Shown: positions 15,404 through 24,786 of the stretch, piece after piece | Layout: every line of letters starts with the position of its first letter | Numbering within the stretch: the first letter of the stretch is position 1 | Source of the DNA: a bacterium | GTDB lineage: Bacteria > Campylobacterota > Campylobacteria > Campylobacterales > Sulfurovaceae | Reading direction: 5' to 3' | DNA length: 50,049 bases | NCBI GenBank assembly: GCA_018822805.1 | Contig: JAHJJU010000085.1 | Coordinates: forward strand, 1-50,049 | The notes under the pieces: generated by a model | What the model was told of the DNA's origin: nothing | What the model saw: the letters and a program-made list of their open reading frames with translations, nothing else | Databases searched by the model: none | Made by a program: the position numbers and the translations under genes

Positions 15404-17716
15404 ATGTTAAATAAATTAAAAAACTTTTTGGGGACAGACATCAAAACGGACAAGTACAAAAAAGCAGACGATGCAAAATTTGGAAAAATCTCCAACTTTA
15501 AAACCCCTGATGAGTGGGTACGGAGTACTTGTGGGTATTGTGGTGTGGGGTGTGGATTGTACATTGGGGTGAAAGATGGACGACCTGTCTATACCAAAGG
15601 TGACCCTGCTCACCCTGTGAGTAAGGGGACACTTTGCCCTAAAGGGTTAACCGAACATGAGATGGTCGATGCTGATAACCGTGTGACCATACCGATGATT
15701 CGTAAAAATGGAGAACTTCAAGCTGTTGAGTGGGATGAGGTGTTTCAACATACAGCTGACAAGTTTAAAGCCATTCAGGCTGAACATGGAAAGGGGGCTG
15801 TTGCGTGTATCTCAACAGGGCAGTTTTTGACCGAAGATTTTTACACTTTGGGTAAGTTTGTTCAGTTAGGATTAGAGACCAATAACTATGATGGAAACAC
15901 CACCCTCTGTATGGCAAGTGCTGTAATGGGCTACAAACAGAGCTTTGGAAGCGATGGCCCTCCTGCTTCGTATGAAGATTTCTCTCATGCCGATGTGATA
16001 CTGCTCATAGGGGCGAATATCGCTGATAACCATCCCATACTCAAACTGCATATCGCCAAAAATAAGAAAATTACAGGTAAAAAACCAACCATTATTGTGG
16101 TTGACCCACGACACTCTAAAACGGCGAACATGGCTGATATTTTTGTACCTTTGGCTCCTCGTTCAGACCTAGCACTGCTCAATGGGCTTTGCTACATTAT
16201 CTTTGAGCAGGGTTGGGAAGATGAGCAGTTTATAAAAGAGCGAACTTCTGGTGGCTTAGAGTTTAAAAAGCACATTATGAACAACTATCCACCTCAAGAG
16301 GTGGCACGTATTACAGGACTTGATGTTAAAATGCTTTACAACTTGGCAAAAGTGTATGCCACAGCCGACAAAGCGATGTCGGCTTGGACAATGGGGGTGA
16401 ACCAAAGTTCCATTGGAACCGATACCGTGAGTGCTATTTGTAACTTGGCACTTATTACAGGAAACTTGGGGCGTGAAGGGGCTTCTCCTTTTTCAATTAC
16501 AGGTCAATGTAACGCCATGGGAACACGTGAATTTGGGTTTACCTCTTCCATTCCAGGGTACAGAAACTTTGCATCGGACACCGATAGGGCACTATTTGCT
16601 GATATTATTGGTGTACCAACGGAACTTATACCTACTAAAAGAGGGTACTCCTACCCAGAGATTATCGATGCCATTGATGCAGGGGAGATAAAAGCTCTTT
16701 GGGTGACAGCAACCAATCCACTGGTGAGTTTTCCCGACCAAAATAAGTTGCGTAGAGCCTTAAAAAAACTGGATATTTTGGTGGTGCAAGATGCCTTTAT
16801 GAGCGAAACAGCCCAGACGGCTGATGTGATTTTTTCAGCAGCCACATGGTCGGAGAAAGAGGGAACCTACACCAACTCTGAACGACGATGTAATTATGCC
16901 AAAAAAGCTGTTGAACCATTGGGTAAAACCATGAGCGATACGAACATTGTTATAGAATTTTCTAAATATTTTGAGGGGAAACATGAGCTTCTTTTTAAAG
17001 ATTTTAAATCAAGCTCAGATATTTTTGAAGAGATAAAACGGGTGAGTGCCGGTCAGCTTTGTGACTACTCTTCCATGTCGTATGAGAAAATAGAGGCGTT
17101 GGGTGGCATTCAGTGGCCTTGTAATGAGCAGTATCCCGAGGGTAAAAAACGACTCTACTCTGAGGGGTTTGAGTGTAAAACCGACGATGGAAAAGCCAAA
17201 CTACTACCTGTTGATTGGCAGCCTTTGAGTGAGCGTTGTAATCCTGATTTTCCACTAAATCTGAATACAGGTCGAACGGTGGAGCAGTGGCACACCCGAA
17301 CCAAGACCAAGAGCATTGCATTACTCAATGATTTAGCACCTGAAGCGTGGGTGGAACTTAACCCTAAAGATGCCAAGAAGTTACACGTAAAAAGTGGTGA
17401 TAGAATTACCATCGGTTCAAGTCGTGGTAAAGTTGAAAACTTAATAGTTAAGGTGACCGAAGTGGTACGAGAGGGTGACTGTTTTGTTCCATTTCACTTT
17501 AGCGAACAGCTGATAAACTCTGTGACCATTGCCGAGTTTGACCCAAAGTCGTTTGAGCCTAACTTTAAACAGTGTGCCGTAAACCTTTATAGTGATGCTG
17601 TTCCAGAGGGGATTGTGCAAAAGGAGGTTCAAGTTGCCGGAGCATTGGAAAAGCCTGTAGGTTCGATAAAATCGAACGACACTATTAAAGCGTCTGTAAT
17701 GGAAAAAAATGAGTAG
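15404..17716 (+). CDS. Nas-type nitrate reductase catalytic subunit (770 aa)
   Basis: This second cytoplasmic molybdopterin nitrate reductase has its cluster site at Cys43, 46, 50 and 78 (STCGYCGVGCG, TLCPKG). Motifs TTLCMASAVMGYKQSFGSDG, ADVILLIGANIADNHP, AWTMGVNQSSIGTD, GQCNAMGTREFG and NTGRTVEQWHTRTKT are typical of NasA. No BFD [2Fe-2S] domain follows; the extra length is a 35-residue N-terminal extension and a short C-terminal tail. It starts eight bases after the Fe-S fusion gene and overlaps cobA by eight bases, so it is the more likely catalytic partner of the fusion protein. Confidence 0.9.
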   Translation: MLNKLKNFLGTDIKTDKYKKADDAKFGKISNFKTPDEWVRSTCGYCGVGCGLYIGVKDGRPVYTKGDPAHPVSKGTLCPKGLTEHEMVDADNRVTIPMIRKNGELQAVEWDEVFQHTADKFKAIQAEHGKGAVACISTGQFLTEDFYTLGKFVQLGLETNNYDGNTTLCMASAVMGYKQSFGSDGPPASYEDFSHADVILLIGANIADNHPILKLHIAKNKKITGKKPTIIVVDPRHSKTANMADIFVPLAPRSDLALLNGLCYIIFEQGWEDEQFIKERTSGGLEFKKHIMNNYPPQEVARITGLDVKMLYNLAKVYATADKAMSAWTMGVNQSSIGTDTVSAICNLALITGNLGREGASPFSITGQCNAMGTREFGFTSSIPGYRNFASDTDRALFADIIGVPTELIPTKRGYSYPEIIDAIDAGEIKALWVTATNPLVSFPDQNKLRRALKKLDILVVQDAFMSETAQTADVIFSAATWSEKEGTYTNSERRCNYAKKAVEPLGKTMSDTNIVIEFSKYFEGKHELLFKDFKSSSDIFEEIKRVSAGQLCDYSSMSYEKIEALGGIQWPCNEQYPEGKKRLYSEGFECKTDDGKAKLLPVDWQPLSERCNPDFPLNLNTGRTVEQWHTRTKTKSIALLNDLAPEAWVELNPKDAKKLHVKSGDRITIGSSRGKVENLIVKVTEVVREGDCFVPFHFSEQLINSVTIAEFDPKSFEPNFKQCAVNLYSDAVPEGIVQKEVQVAGALEKPVGSIKSNDTIKASVMEKNE

Positions 17717-18464
17717 TCAAGTCTATCTGGTAGGATGTGGCATAGGCGACCCTGAACTGCTCACACTGAAAGCCTATAAAATTATACAGCATGTCGATGT
17801 GGTACTCTATGACCATCTAATTAGTGATGAGATAATGCAATTGGTTCCACCAAAATGTACACAGGTTTTTGTAGGTAAACAGAAAGGGTTTCACTCGATG
17901 AAACAAGAGGAGATTAATGCTTTAATCATTAAGTACGCATCACAAGGCTTAACCGTCGCACGGCTCAAAAGTGGTGACCCTTTTGTTTTTGGGCGTGGGG
18001 CTGAGGAGTTGCAGAGTTTGATTGAAGAGGGTATAAAAACAGAGGTGATTCCTGGGATTAGCTCCTCGATTGCTGCTCCAATGATGGCAAACATCCCTAT
18101 AACGGCACGAGGGTACGCCAGTGGTTTTACGGTGGTGTCGGCTCATCTTAAAGGAAATTCCGTGAACTTGGATTGGATAGAGCTCTTAAACAAAGCCAAT
18201 CATACGGTGGTTGTCTTAATGGGACTGAGTCGAGTTCAAGAGATTGTTGAAGCGAGTCAAAAAATAGGGGTAAGTGCCAATAAACCTTGTGCCATTATCT
18301 CTAATGCCAGTCGAAAAAATCAAAAAGTTATTGCTACCACCATAGATGAGTTGGTCATAAATGCCAAAGAGGCAGAACGACCAGCCATTTTGGTGTTTGG
18401 AGATGTGGTGAATTTTAAAGATTACGCAATGGAAAATTTAAATACGGCAACCCAAAAAATTTAA
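17709..18464 (+). CDS. cobA: Uroporphyrinogen-III C-methyltransferase
   Basis: This 251-residue SUMT enzyme transfers two methyl groups from S-adenosylmethionine to uroporphyrinogen III, giving precorrin-2 on the way to siroheme. Seen are VYLVGCGIGDPELLTLKA at the N-terminus, VARLKSGDPFVFGRGAEE, IPGISSSIAAP and PITARGYASGFTVVSAH. There is no CysG dehydrogenase/chelatase domain, so later steps need another gene. Its place between the nitrate reductase and the nirA gene fits siroheme supply for nitrite reductase. Confidence 0.94.
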   Translation: MSSQVYLVGCGIGDPELLTLKAYKIIQHVDVVLYDHLISDEIMQLVPPKCTQVFVGKQKGFHSMKQEEINALIIKYASQGLTVARLKSGDPFVFGRGAEELQSLIEEGIKTEVIPGISSSIAAPMMANIPITARGYASGFTVVSAHLKGNSVNLDWIELLNKANHTVVVLMGLSRVQEIVEASQKIGVSANKPCAIISNASRKNQKVIATTIDELVINAKEAERPAILVFGDVVNFKDYAMENLNTATQKI

Positions 18465-18475
18465 GGAGAATATTT

Positions 18476-20062
18476 ATGAAACAGTTAGAAGAAGCATTTG
18501 AAGCAAGAAATAAAAAACAAAATAAGATAGAGCAAATAAAAGCAACCAAAACTCCTATGGAGGTTTACCACCAATTAGAGAACATCTGTTCTAATGGTTT
18601 AGAGAAGTTAGAAGATGCTGACAGCAGCTATTTCTTAAAATGTTTTGGAGCTTTTTTGAAAAAAGATGGCAAGTTCATGTTAAGAGTGCGTATTCCTGCC
18701 GGGCAATTAACTATCGAACAGGCAGAGAAGATTGGAGAGATGGCAAAACTTTATGGTGATGACTACATTGATATTACCACACGTCAACAGATAGAGTTGC
18801 GTTACATAGAGCTTGAGAACTTGGCTACGGTTTTAAAAGAACTGGACAGTGTGGGCATAAGTACCTTTCAAACGGGAATAGATAACTTTAGAAACATTGT
18901 TACCTCCTCCTTTGATGGTTTAGGCAATAAAAAGATTATCGAAGTGAAACCCCTTATTGATGAGCTACAAGCGATTTTTCTCAATAAAGAGGAGTGGATA
19001 GGAACCTTACCACGAAAATTTAACACGTCAATTTTAGGAACCAATACCAATGACTGTAATATCTATGGGCATGATTGCTGTTTTATTATCGCTCAAAAAA
19101 ATGAGATGCTGGGGTTTAATCTCTATCTTGGAGGACGTGTAGGGGTTCAGGCTAGAGATACAGGACTTTTTATACAAGAAGAGGAGGTTGTTCCTACGTT
19201 TTTAGCCATTATCAATCTTTTTAAACAATATGGATTTAGAGACAACCGTAATAAAAACAGATTGCACTTTTTACTCGAAGCTGTAGGAATGGAAGCTTTT
19301 GTAGAGGCGATTAAAGCGTATAGTGGTTTAGCATATGAATCAGCAGGAGAGATTTTAGCCACACAAGAGTATAGGCTGGATGAGAGTGGAGTTTTTGATT
19401 TAGGAGAAGGTCAAAAAGCGATTCATTTTAGTATTCCTAGTGGTATATTTTCCGGAAATTGTTTGACAGAGGTAGCTGAGGTAGCCCGTAGTGTCAAAGG
19501 TGAAATTCGCCTTAGTGTAGAGCAGAGTCTTTATGTGATTGTAAAAGAAGAAAGGGTAAATGAGGTACAACAGAATCTTCTCTTTGATATCTATAAACGC
19601 TATCATAACACCTACTACAATCACCAAATCGCTTGTGCAGGAACAGCCACTTGTGCGTTTGGAGTCATTCCCAATAAAACCGATGCCATTGCCATGGCAA
19701 ACTTTCTACAACGTGAAGTCCCTATAGAGGATGGAAAAGTACGCATGTACTGGTCTGCTTGTCCTAAAGGCTGTGGTATTCATGGTATCGCTGATATTGG
19801 ATTTGAGGGATGTAAGGCTAAAGATGAAAAGGGTAATAGTGTTGATGGGGTGCATATCTTCATCGGTGGAAAAGCGACTACAGAGGCCAAAGAAGCACGA
19901 CAACTTTTTAAAGCTTTGCCACTGCCAATAGCACAAGAAAGAGTGAAACAGTTAATGAAGCTGTATCGGGATAAACGAGAAAAGAGTGAGAGCTTTGAGA
20001 TGTTTGATAGTCGAGTTTTAAGTAGTTTATCGCTAGAAGAGATTTTAGAGAAAATGGGTTAA
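18476..20062 (+). CDS. nirA: Ferredoxin-type nitrite reductase NirA
   Basis: This 528-residue siroheme/[4Fe-4S] enzyme of the nitrite/sulfite reductase family has two ferrodoxin-like repeats. Cluster ligands are in CAGTATC (Cys387, Cys393) and CPKGC (Cys429, Cys433). TTRQQIELRYIEL and GRVGVQARDTGLFI are siroheme-binding elements. It reduces nitrite to ammonium with six electrons, probably from ferredoxin. Gene context favours nitrite over sulfite. An AAGGAG site lies seven bases before the ATG, directly after cobA. Confidence 0.9.
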   Translation: MKQLEEAFEARNKKQNKIEQIKATKTPMEVYHQLENICSNGLEKLEDADSSYFLKCFGAFLKKDGKFMLRVRIPAGQLTIEQAEKIGEMAKLYGDDYIDITTRQQIELRYIELENLATVLKELDSVGISTFQTGIDNFRNIVTSSFDGLGNKKIIEVKPLIDELQAIFLNKEEWIGTLPRKFNTSILGTNTNDCNIYGHDCCFIIAQKNEMLGFNLYLGGRVGVQARDTGLFIQEEEVVPTFLAIINLFKQYGFRDNRNKNRLHFLLEAVGMEAFVEAIKAYSGLAYESAGEILATQEYRLDESGVFDLGEGQKAIHFSIPSGIFSGNCLTEVAEVARSVKGEIRLSVEQSLYVIVKEERVNEVQQNLLFDIYKRYHNTYYNHQIACAGTATCAFGVIPNKTDAIAMANFLQREVPIEDGKVRMYWSACPKGCGIHGIADIGFEGCKAKDEKGNSVDGVHIFIGGKATTEAKEARQLFKALPLPIAQERVKQLMKLYRDKREKSESFEMFDSRVLSSLSLEEILEKMG

Positions 20063-20066
20063 ATAA

Positions 20067-20095
20067 TTTTAAGGTGGGATTCTCCCACCTTAAAA
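20067..20095. terminator. Bidirectional terminator nirA/glnB
   Basis: The stem AAGGTGGGA/TCCCACCTT is flanked by TTTT on one side and AAAA on the other. It sits between two converging genes, the classic layout of a terminator used in both directions. Confidence 0.8.
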
Positions 20096-20105
20096 GAGAC
20101 CTCGA

Positions 20106-20447
<342 letters not shown>

Positions 20448-20471
20448 TTATGCTCCTTTTTTAATCTAAAA

Positions 20472-21644
20472 TTAGATACTACGTTTAAACTCAGGGTAAG
20501 CTTCCATACCACACTCGGTAGCATCGATTCCTTCAAGTTGCTCATCATCATCGGCACGAAGTTGGAATACTTTGTTAATAATATAAATCGTAATCCATGA
20601 TAGTGGGAAGACAATAAGTGCAACTACAATTATACCTTTTAGTTGTGTTAAAATACTTACACCATCAACAAAAATACCAACAGCTAACGTACCCCAAATA
20701 CCATTGACCAAGTGTACTGATAATGCACCAACCGGATCATCCATTTTAAGTTTATCGAAAAGTGGAACACACCATACAACCAATGCCCCACCAATAAAAC
20801 CAATAAGTAAAGGCGTATAGATATCATATTGATCCGGTCCGGCTGTTACAGCAACGAGTCCACCTAAAGCACCGTTCAAAATCATGGTAATATCGAATTT
20901 TTTATATCGGAAATAGGTCAATAACCAACCTGCAACAGCACCGGTAAGACCGGAAGTATTGGTATTCATAATGGTTAAAGCAACGGCGTCAGCATTCTCT
21001 TTTGATGAGATGGCACCTACTGAACCACCGTTAAATCCAAACCAACCAATCCAGAGTAAGAAGGCTCCAAGTGTGACCAATGGAATGTTTGATGCAGGAA
21101 TAACTTTTACTTTTCCTTTAACATAACGTCCACGACGAGATCCCATAATAAGAATGGCTGCAACCAATGCCCAACCACCTGTTGAGTGAATAACGGTTGA
21201 ACCGGCAAGGTCAGACATGTCTGAAATATCAAGTATGGTTCCTGACAAAAAGTTTGCACCCCATGTAATGTTTACGATGGTTGGGTAGATAAAAGCTCCA
21301 ACAGCAATGGTAAAGAGTGCTAGAGGTAAAATACGTGATCGTTCACTTACACCCCCACTCATAATGTTTACTACTTTTCCTACAAAAGCCATTTGGAACA
21401 TAAAGAATGCATAGTTACTCATGCTCTCTTGGTGATCCCAAGAACCGAAGGCATATTTGTATCCTATCAGTAAAAAAGCCATTGAGGCTACAGCGTAAAT
21501 CATTACATTTACGGTAAGTACAGCAGTAACGTTTTTAGTCCGTACCAAACCGGCTTCCAACATGGCAAAACCCGGTACCATCAATATAATCAGTGTCATT
21601 GCAAAGATAGCAAAAAAGGTATCTATTACATAGTTCATTTCCAT
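20472..21644 (-). CDS. amt: Ammonium transporter (second copy)
   Basis: This 390-residue Amt/Rh family channel has about 11 helices. Conserved stretches include MVPGFAMLEAGLVRTKN, FNGGSVGAISSKENAD, VIHSTGGWALVAAILIMGSRRGRY and VHLVNGIWGTLAVGIF, including the twin pore His positions. The start is set at 21644, because AGGAGATGTT precedes that ATG; a longer open frame upstream lacks a good site. There is no signal peptide, unlike the first Amt. It is sandwiched between the two PII genes. Confidence 0.92.
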   Translation of the reverse strand: MEMNYVIDTFFAIFAMTLIILMVPGFAMLEAGLVRTKNVTAVLTVNVMIYAVASMAFLLIGYKYAFGSWDHQESMSNYAFFMFQMAFVGKVVNIMSGGVSERSRILPLALFTIAVGAFIYPTIVNITWGANFLSGTILDISDMSDLAGSTVIHSTGGWALVAAILIMGSRRGRYVKGKVKVIPASNIPLVTLGAFLLWIGWFGFNGGSVGAISSKENADAVALTIMNTNTSGLTGAVAGWLLTYFRYKKFDITMILNGALGGLVAVTAGPDQYDIYTPLLIGFIGGALVVWCVPLFDKLKMDDPVGALSVHLVNGIWGTLAVGIFVDGVSILTQLKGIIVVALIVFPLSWITIYIINKVFQLRADDDEQLEGIDATECGMEAYPEFKRSI

Positions 21645-21771
21645 AACATCTCCTAATGTGTAAAGGTAAGGAATAGAATAGCTAAGAGATTCTGAGAAAG
21701 TCAAGGAATATATGCTTAAAAAATAAGCAATAGGAGAAGAAAGCTCATAAATAAATGAGAAATCTTAGAAG

Positions 21772-21801
21772 GAGTTTTCGGTACTAAAGTACCGAAAACT
21801 C
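21772..21801 (-). terminator. Perfect hairpin after the first glnK
   Basis: GAGTTTTCGGTAC and GTACCGAAAACTC pair perfectly around TAAA, 22 bases past the PII stop. Only a weak T-tract follows, so it may act as a terminator or as an RNA-stability element ahead of the second amt. Confidence 0.6.
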
Positions 21802-21823
21802 TCTATTTTAAGAGTTTAAAATC

Positions 21824-22279
<456 letters not shown>

Positions 22280-22287
22280 TCAAACCC

Positions 22288-23598
22288 TTACAGGTTCAAT
22301 CCTTTCTCACCGTGAATTGACTCATCAAGACCATCATGTTCAGTCTCTTCGTCTACTCGAGCACCACCAGTTAATGCAGATGCAACATAGTAAACAACTA
22401 CTGTCCCAATCAGTGTCCATAGACCAACAACCACTACAGACTCAAGTTGTACAAAAAATTGTCCCATTCTATCACCATCTGCTTTAAGAGGGCCATCCCA
22501 AAGTAAATCTTGGTTATTTAGTGCAAAGAAAGCAGTTGCCAATGCACCCCAAAGACCGGCTAGGAAGTGGATACCAAATGCATCAAGCGAGTCATCATAA
22601 CCAAACATCTTTTTAAGTTTAACAACACCGAAGAATGCTACGATTGAACCAACAATACCGATAATAAATGCACCTGATACATCAACAAAACCGGCAGCTG
22701 GAGTAATGGCAACTAAACCGGCGATGATACCTGACGCAATTCCTAATAGTGTAGGTTTTTTATACACAAACCACTCAATTAACATCCATGTTACAGCACC
22801 TGCAGCCGTAGCAATGGTGGTTGTAAGAACAGCAAGACCGGCAATAGCGTTTGCACCAAATGCAGATCCACCGTTAAATCCATACCAACCGAACCATAAT
22901 AACGCTGCACCCACTGCAGTTAAGATAATAGAGAAAGGTTTCATAGCTACCGTATTGTAACCGGCTCTTTTACCAATTAAGATAGCCAAAACAAGACCAG
23001 CCAAACCACCGTTCATGTGTACAACTGTACCACCGGCAAAGTCTAACGCACCGGCATCAAAGAGTAAGGCACCGTCTCCACCCCATACCATGTGAGTAAT
23101 AGGAGCATATACTAAGATCCCCCATAATGCTACAACAACCATCCATGTAGAGAACTTCATACGTCCAATAACCGAACCTGAAGCAATGGCTACTGTAATC
23201 GCTGCAAATGTACCTTGGAAAGCAATAAATACATAAGTAGGGTAAGAACCACTTAGGTCAGTCCAAGAGATACCACTGAGCATCATGTTTCCAAATCCAC
23301 CCATAAAGTTTTGTAACAGTGCACTTTCGCTTGTTCCAAATGCGATTGAGTAACCTGCAACAATCCAAACAACAAATGCTAAAACAAATGCTCCCATAAC
23401 CATAGAGAAAGTATTTAGTGCATTTTTAGATCGTGTCATACCTGCATAAAACAGTGCAAGACCTGCCGGTGTCATTAACAATACAAATGCAGTAGATACC
23501 ATCATCCATGCTGTATCACCTGAGTTGAGTGTATCCTCTGCTAATGCAAGGATTGGTAAAGATAACAGTGTTATCAGTGCTAGAAATTTATTTTTCAT
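22288..23598 (-). CDS. amt: Ammonium transporter (first copy)
   Basis: This 436-residue Amt channel has a cleavable-looking signal segment (MKNKFLALITLLSLPILALA). Motifs include TPAGLALFYAGMTRSKN, VFIAFQGTFAAIT, TVVHMNGGLAGLVLAILIGKR, WYGFNGGSAFGANAIAG and IHFLAGLWGALATAFF. It conducts ammonium into the cell. It heads the amt-glnK-amt-glnK series and diverges from the TorF-like porin over a 274-base AT-rich gap that must hold both promoters. Confidence 0.93.
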   Translation of the reverse strand: MKNKFLALITLLSLPILALAEDTLNSGDTAWMMVSTAFVLLMTPAGLALFYAGMTRSKNALNTFSMVMGAFVLAFVVWIVAGYSIAFGTSESALLQNFMGGFGNMMLSGISWTDLSGSYPTYVFIAFQGTFAAITVAIASGSVIGRMKFSTWMVVVALWGILVYAPITHMVWGGDGALLFDAGALDFAGGTVVHMNGGLAGLVLAILIGKRAGYNTVAMKPFSIILTAVGAALLWFGWYGFNGGSAFGANAIAGLAVLTTTIATAAGAVTWMLIEWFVYKKPTLLGIASGIIAGLVAITPAAGFVDVSGAFIIGIVGSIVAFFGVVKLKKMFGYDDSLDAFGIHFLAGLWGALATAFFALNNQDLLWDGPLKADGDRMGQFFVQLESVVVVGLWTLIGTVVVYYVASALTGGARVDEETEHDGLDESIHGEKGLNL

Positions 23599-23872
23599 AA
23601 ACGTACTCCTTTGAATTTTTGAATGTCTAAGTATAACCCCTTTTGATTTTTAAATGACAGTTTTTTTGTATAAAAAATAGGCAATATGAAAAATTTATAA
23701 TGTTTTCATCTGAATTAAGTACTTACTATATTAAGTAAGGGATAAAAAATTATTTAAAATGGTGTTAAAATTTTAGTTATTTTCAAACTGATTAAAAAAT
23801 AATCAACTGTCTACTATCTATCAAAATAAAAATAGACTATAATAACTTCATAACTAAATACAAAGGAACAAT
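23599..23872. promoter_or_regulatory. Divergent amt/porin promoter region
   Basis: This is an AT-rich gap between divergent genes. TTAAGTACTTACTATATTAAGTAAGG (about 23716-23741) contains repeated TTAAGTA units. A candidate -10, ACTATAATAACTTC near 23836-23849, lies before the porin. No gene was seen. Confidence 0.35.
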
Positions 23873-24523
23873 ATGAAGTTTACAAAATTAAGTCTAATTG
23901 CAGCAGTAGCTGTAAGTGCAATAAGTACAGCAGCAGTAGCTACTGAAGTAGAGGTTAGCTCAAATGCTGGTGCTGTAAGTAATTACGTATGGAGAGGTAT
24001 GACTCAAACAGGAAATGCTGCAGCTATTCAAGGTGGTATTGATTTTACTTATGGTGGATTGTATGCAGGAACATGGGCATCAAATGTTGATTTTGGTTCA
24101 GCTGCAACTGCTGAGGTTGATGGTTATGTAGGATATGCAGGTGAAGTAGCCGGTATAGAGTATGATTTAGGATACATTAAATTTGGTTATGTTAATGAAT
24201 CAGACATTAACTTTGATGAAGTTTATTTTGGTTTAAGTAAAGATTTTGGTGTAGCCAGTCTTGGAGCTACTTACTCTAAGGGTGTGAATGATGGTTATGA
24301 GCTTTCAGATATTGCTGTAGAAGCTTCAGTTGCTTTACCAAAAGATTATAGTCTTGACCTTGGATGGGGTGATTATGAAGATTATGGAACACGTTATTCT
24401 GTAGGTGCTAGTAAATCATTTGATAAAGTAGATTTCTCTTTAGCTTATAGTGACTATAGTGCTGATGCAGGGTCTGCTTCTGATGAAAAAATTGTAGTGG
24501 TTGGTGTTAGTACAGGTTTCTAA
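23873..24523 (+). CDS. TorF-like outer-membrane protein
   Basis: This 216-residue beta-barrel-type protein has a signal peptide (MKFTKLSLIAAVAVSAISTAAVA) followed by VEVSSNAGAVSNYVWRGMTQTGNAAAIQGGIDFTYGG. That opening, with YVWRG, is typical of the TIGR02001/TorF putative porin family. Alternating short strands rich in Gly, Tyr and Asp and a terminal Phe (VVVGVSTGF) support outer-membrane insertion. It lies beside the ammonium genes, so a role in nutrient passage is possible but not shown. An AAAGGA ribosome site precedes the ATG. Confidence 0.8.
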   Translation: MKFTKLSLIAAVAVSAISTAAVATEVEVSSNAGAVSNYVWRGMTQTGNAAAIQGGIDFTYGGLYAGTWASNVDFGSAATAEVDGYVGYAGEVAGIEYDLGYIKFGYVNESDINFDEVYFGLSKDFGVASLGATYSKGVNDGYELSDIAVEASVALPKDYSLDLGWGDYEDYGTRYSVGASKSFDKVDFSLAYSDYSADAGSASDEKIVVVGVSTGF

Positions 24524-24538
24524 TTGGTACTACATTAA

Positions 24539-24572
24539 AGATATTTTGTAAGTTTTAATACTTGCAAAATAT
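24539..24572 (+). terminator. Hairpin after the TorF-like gene
   Basis: GATATTTTGTAAGT and ACTTGCAAAATATC pair with one G-T wobble or mismatch around a TTTAAT loop, beginning 15 bases after the porin stop. It is probably the first of three stacked hairpins in this gap. Confidence 0.5.
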
Positions 24573-24575
24573 CAT

Positions 24576-24625
24576 GATTATTGCTAAGCGTTTATATTAC
24601 ACACTATAAACGCTTAGCGATAATC
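24576..24625. repeat. 21-base inverted repeat
   Basis: GATTATTGCTAAGCGTTTATA (24576-24596) is mirrored at 24605-24625 with one mismatch around an eight-base loop. It is either a second terminator or an operator-like palindrome between the porin and the copper-receptor gene. Confidence 0.6.
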
Positions 24626-24660
24626 ATCTTTATGTGATTTTCACATTTTCTCAAACTTTA

Positions 24661-24688
24661 CCTTGTAAGACTTTTCACACTTACAAGG
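24661..24688 (+). terminator. Rho-independent terminator
   Basis: CCTTGTAAG and CTTACAAGG form a perfect stem followed by a CTTTTCTTTCT tract, upstream of the TonB-dependent receptor promoter. Confidence 0.65.
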
Positions 24689-24786
24689 CTTTTCTTTCTA
24701 ATTCAAGCAATCTTTTAAAAAATTAACACTAAATTAACACAATCTCTCTATGATAAGCTTATTATTACTATAAGAGGAGTTTATTA

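Noticed and set aside
13809-17412. Several open frames of 70-115 codons opposite the nitrate reductase genes
   Set aside because: They are antisense to conserved Fe-S and molybdopterin motifs and show no independent features.
11619-17716. Formate dehydrogenase or DMSO reductase as identity of the molybdenum enzymes
   Set aside because: The CMASAV and GQPNAMGGRE/GQCNAMGTRE motifs, plus nitrate transport, cobA and nirA neighbours, favour nitrate reductase. Neither has a Tat signal, as periplasmic DMSO reductases would.
20448-20471. Riboswitch before the PII and Amt genes
   Set aside because: The gaps are short or without a conserved aptamer-like fold, and only simple hairpins are seen.
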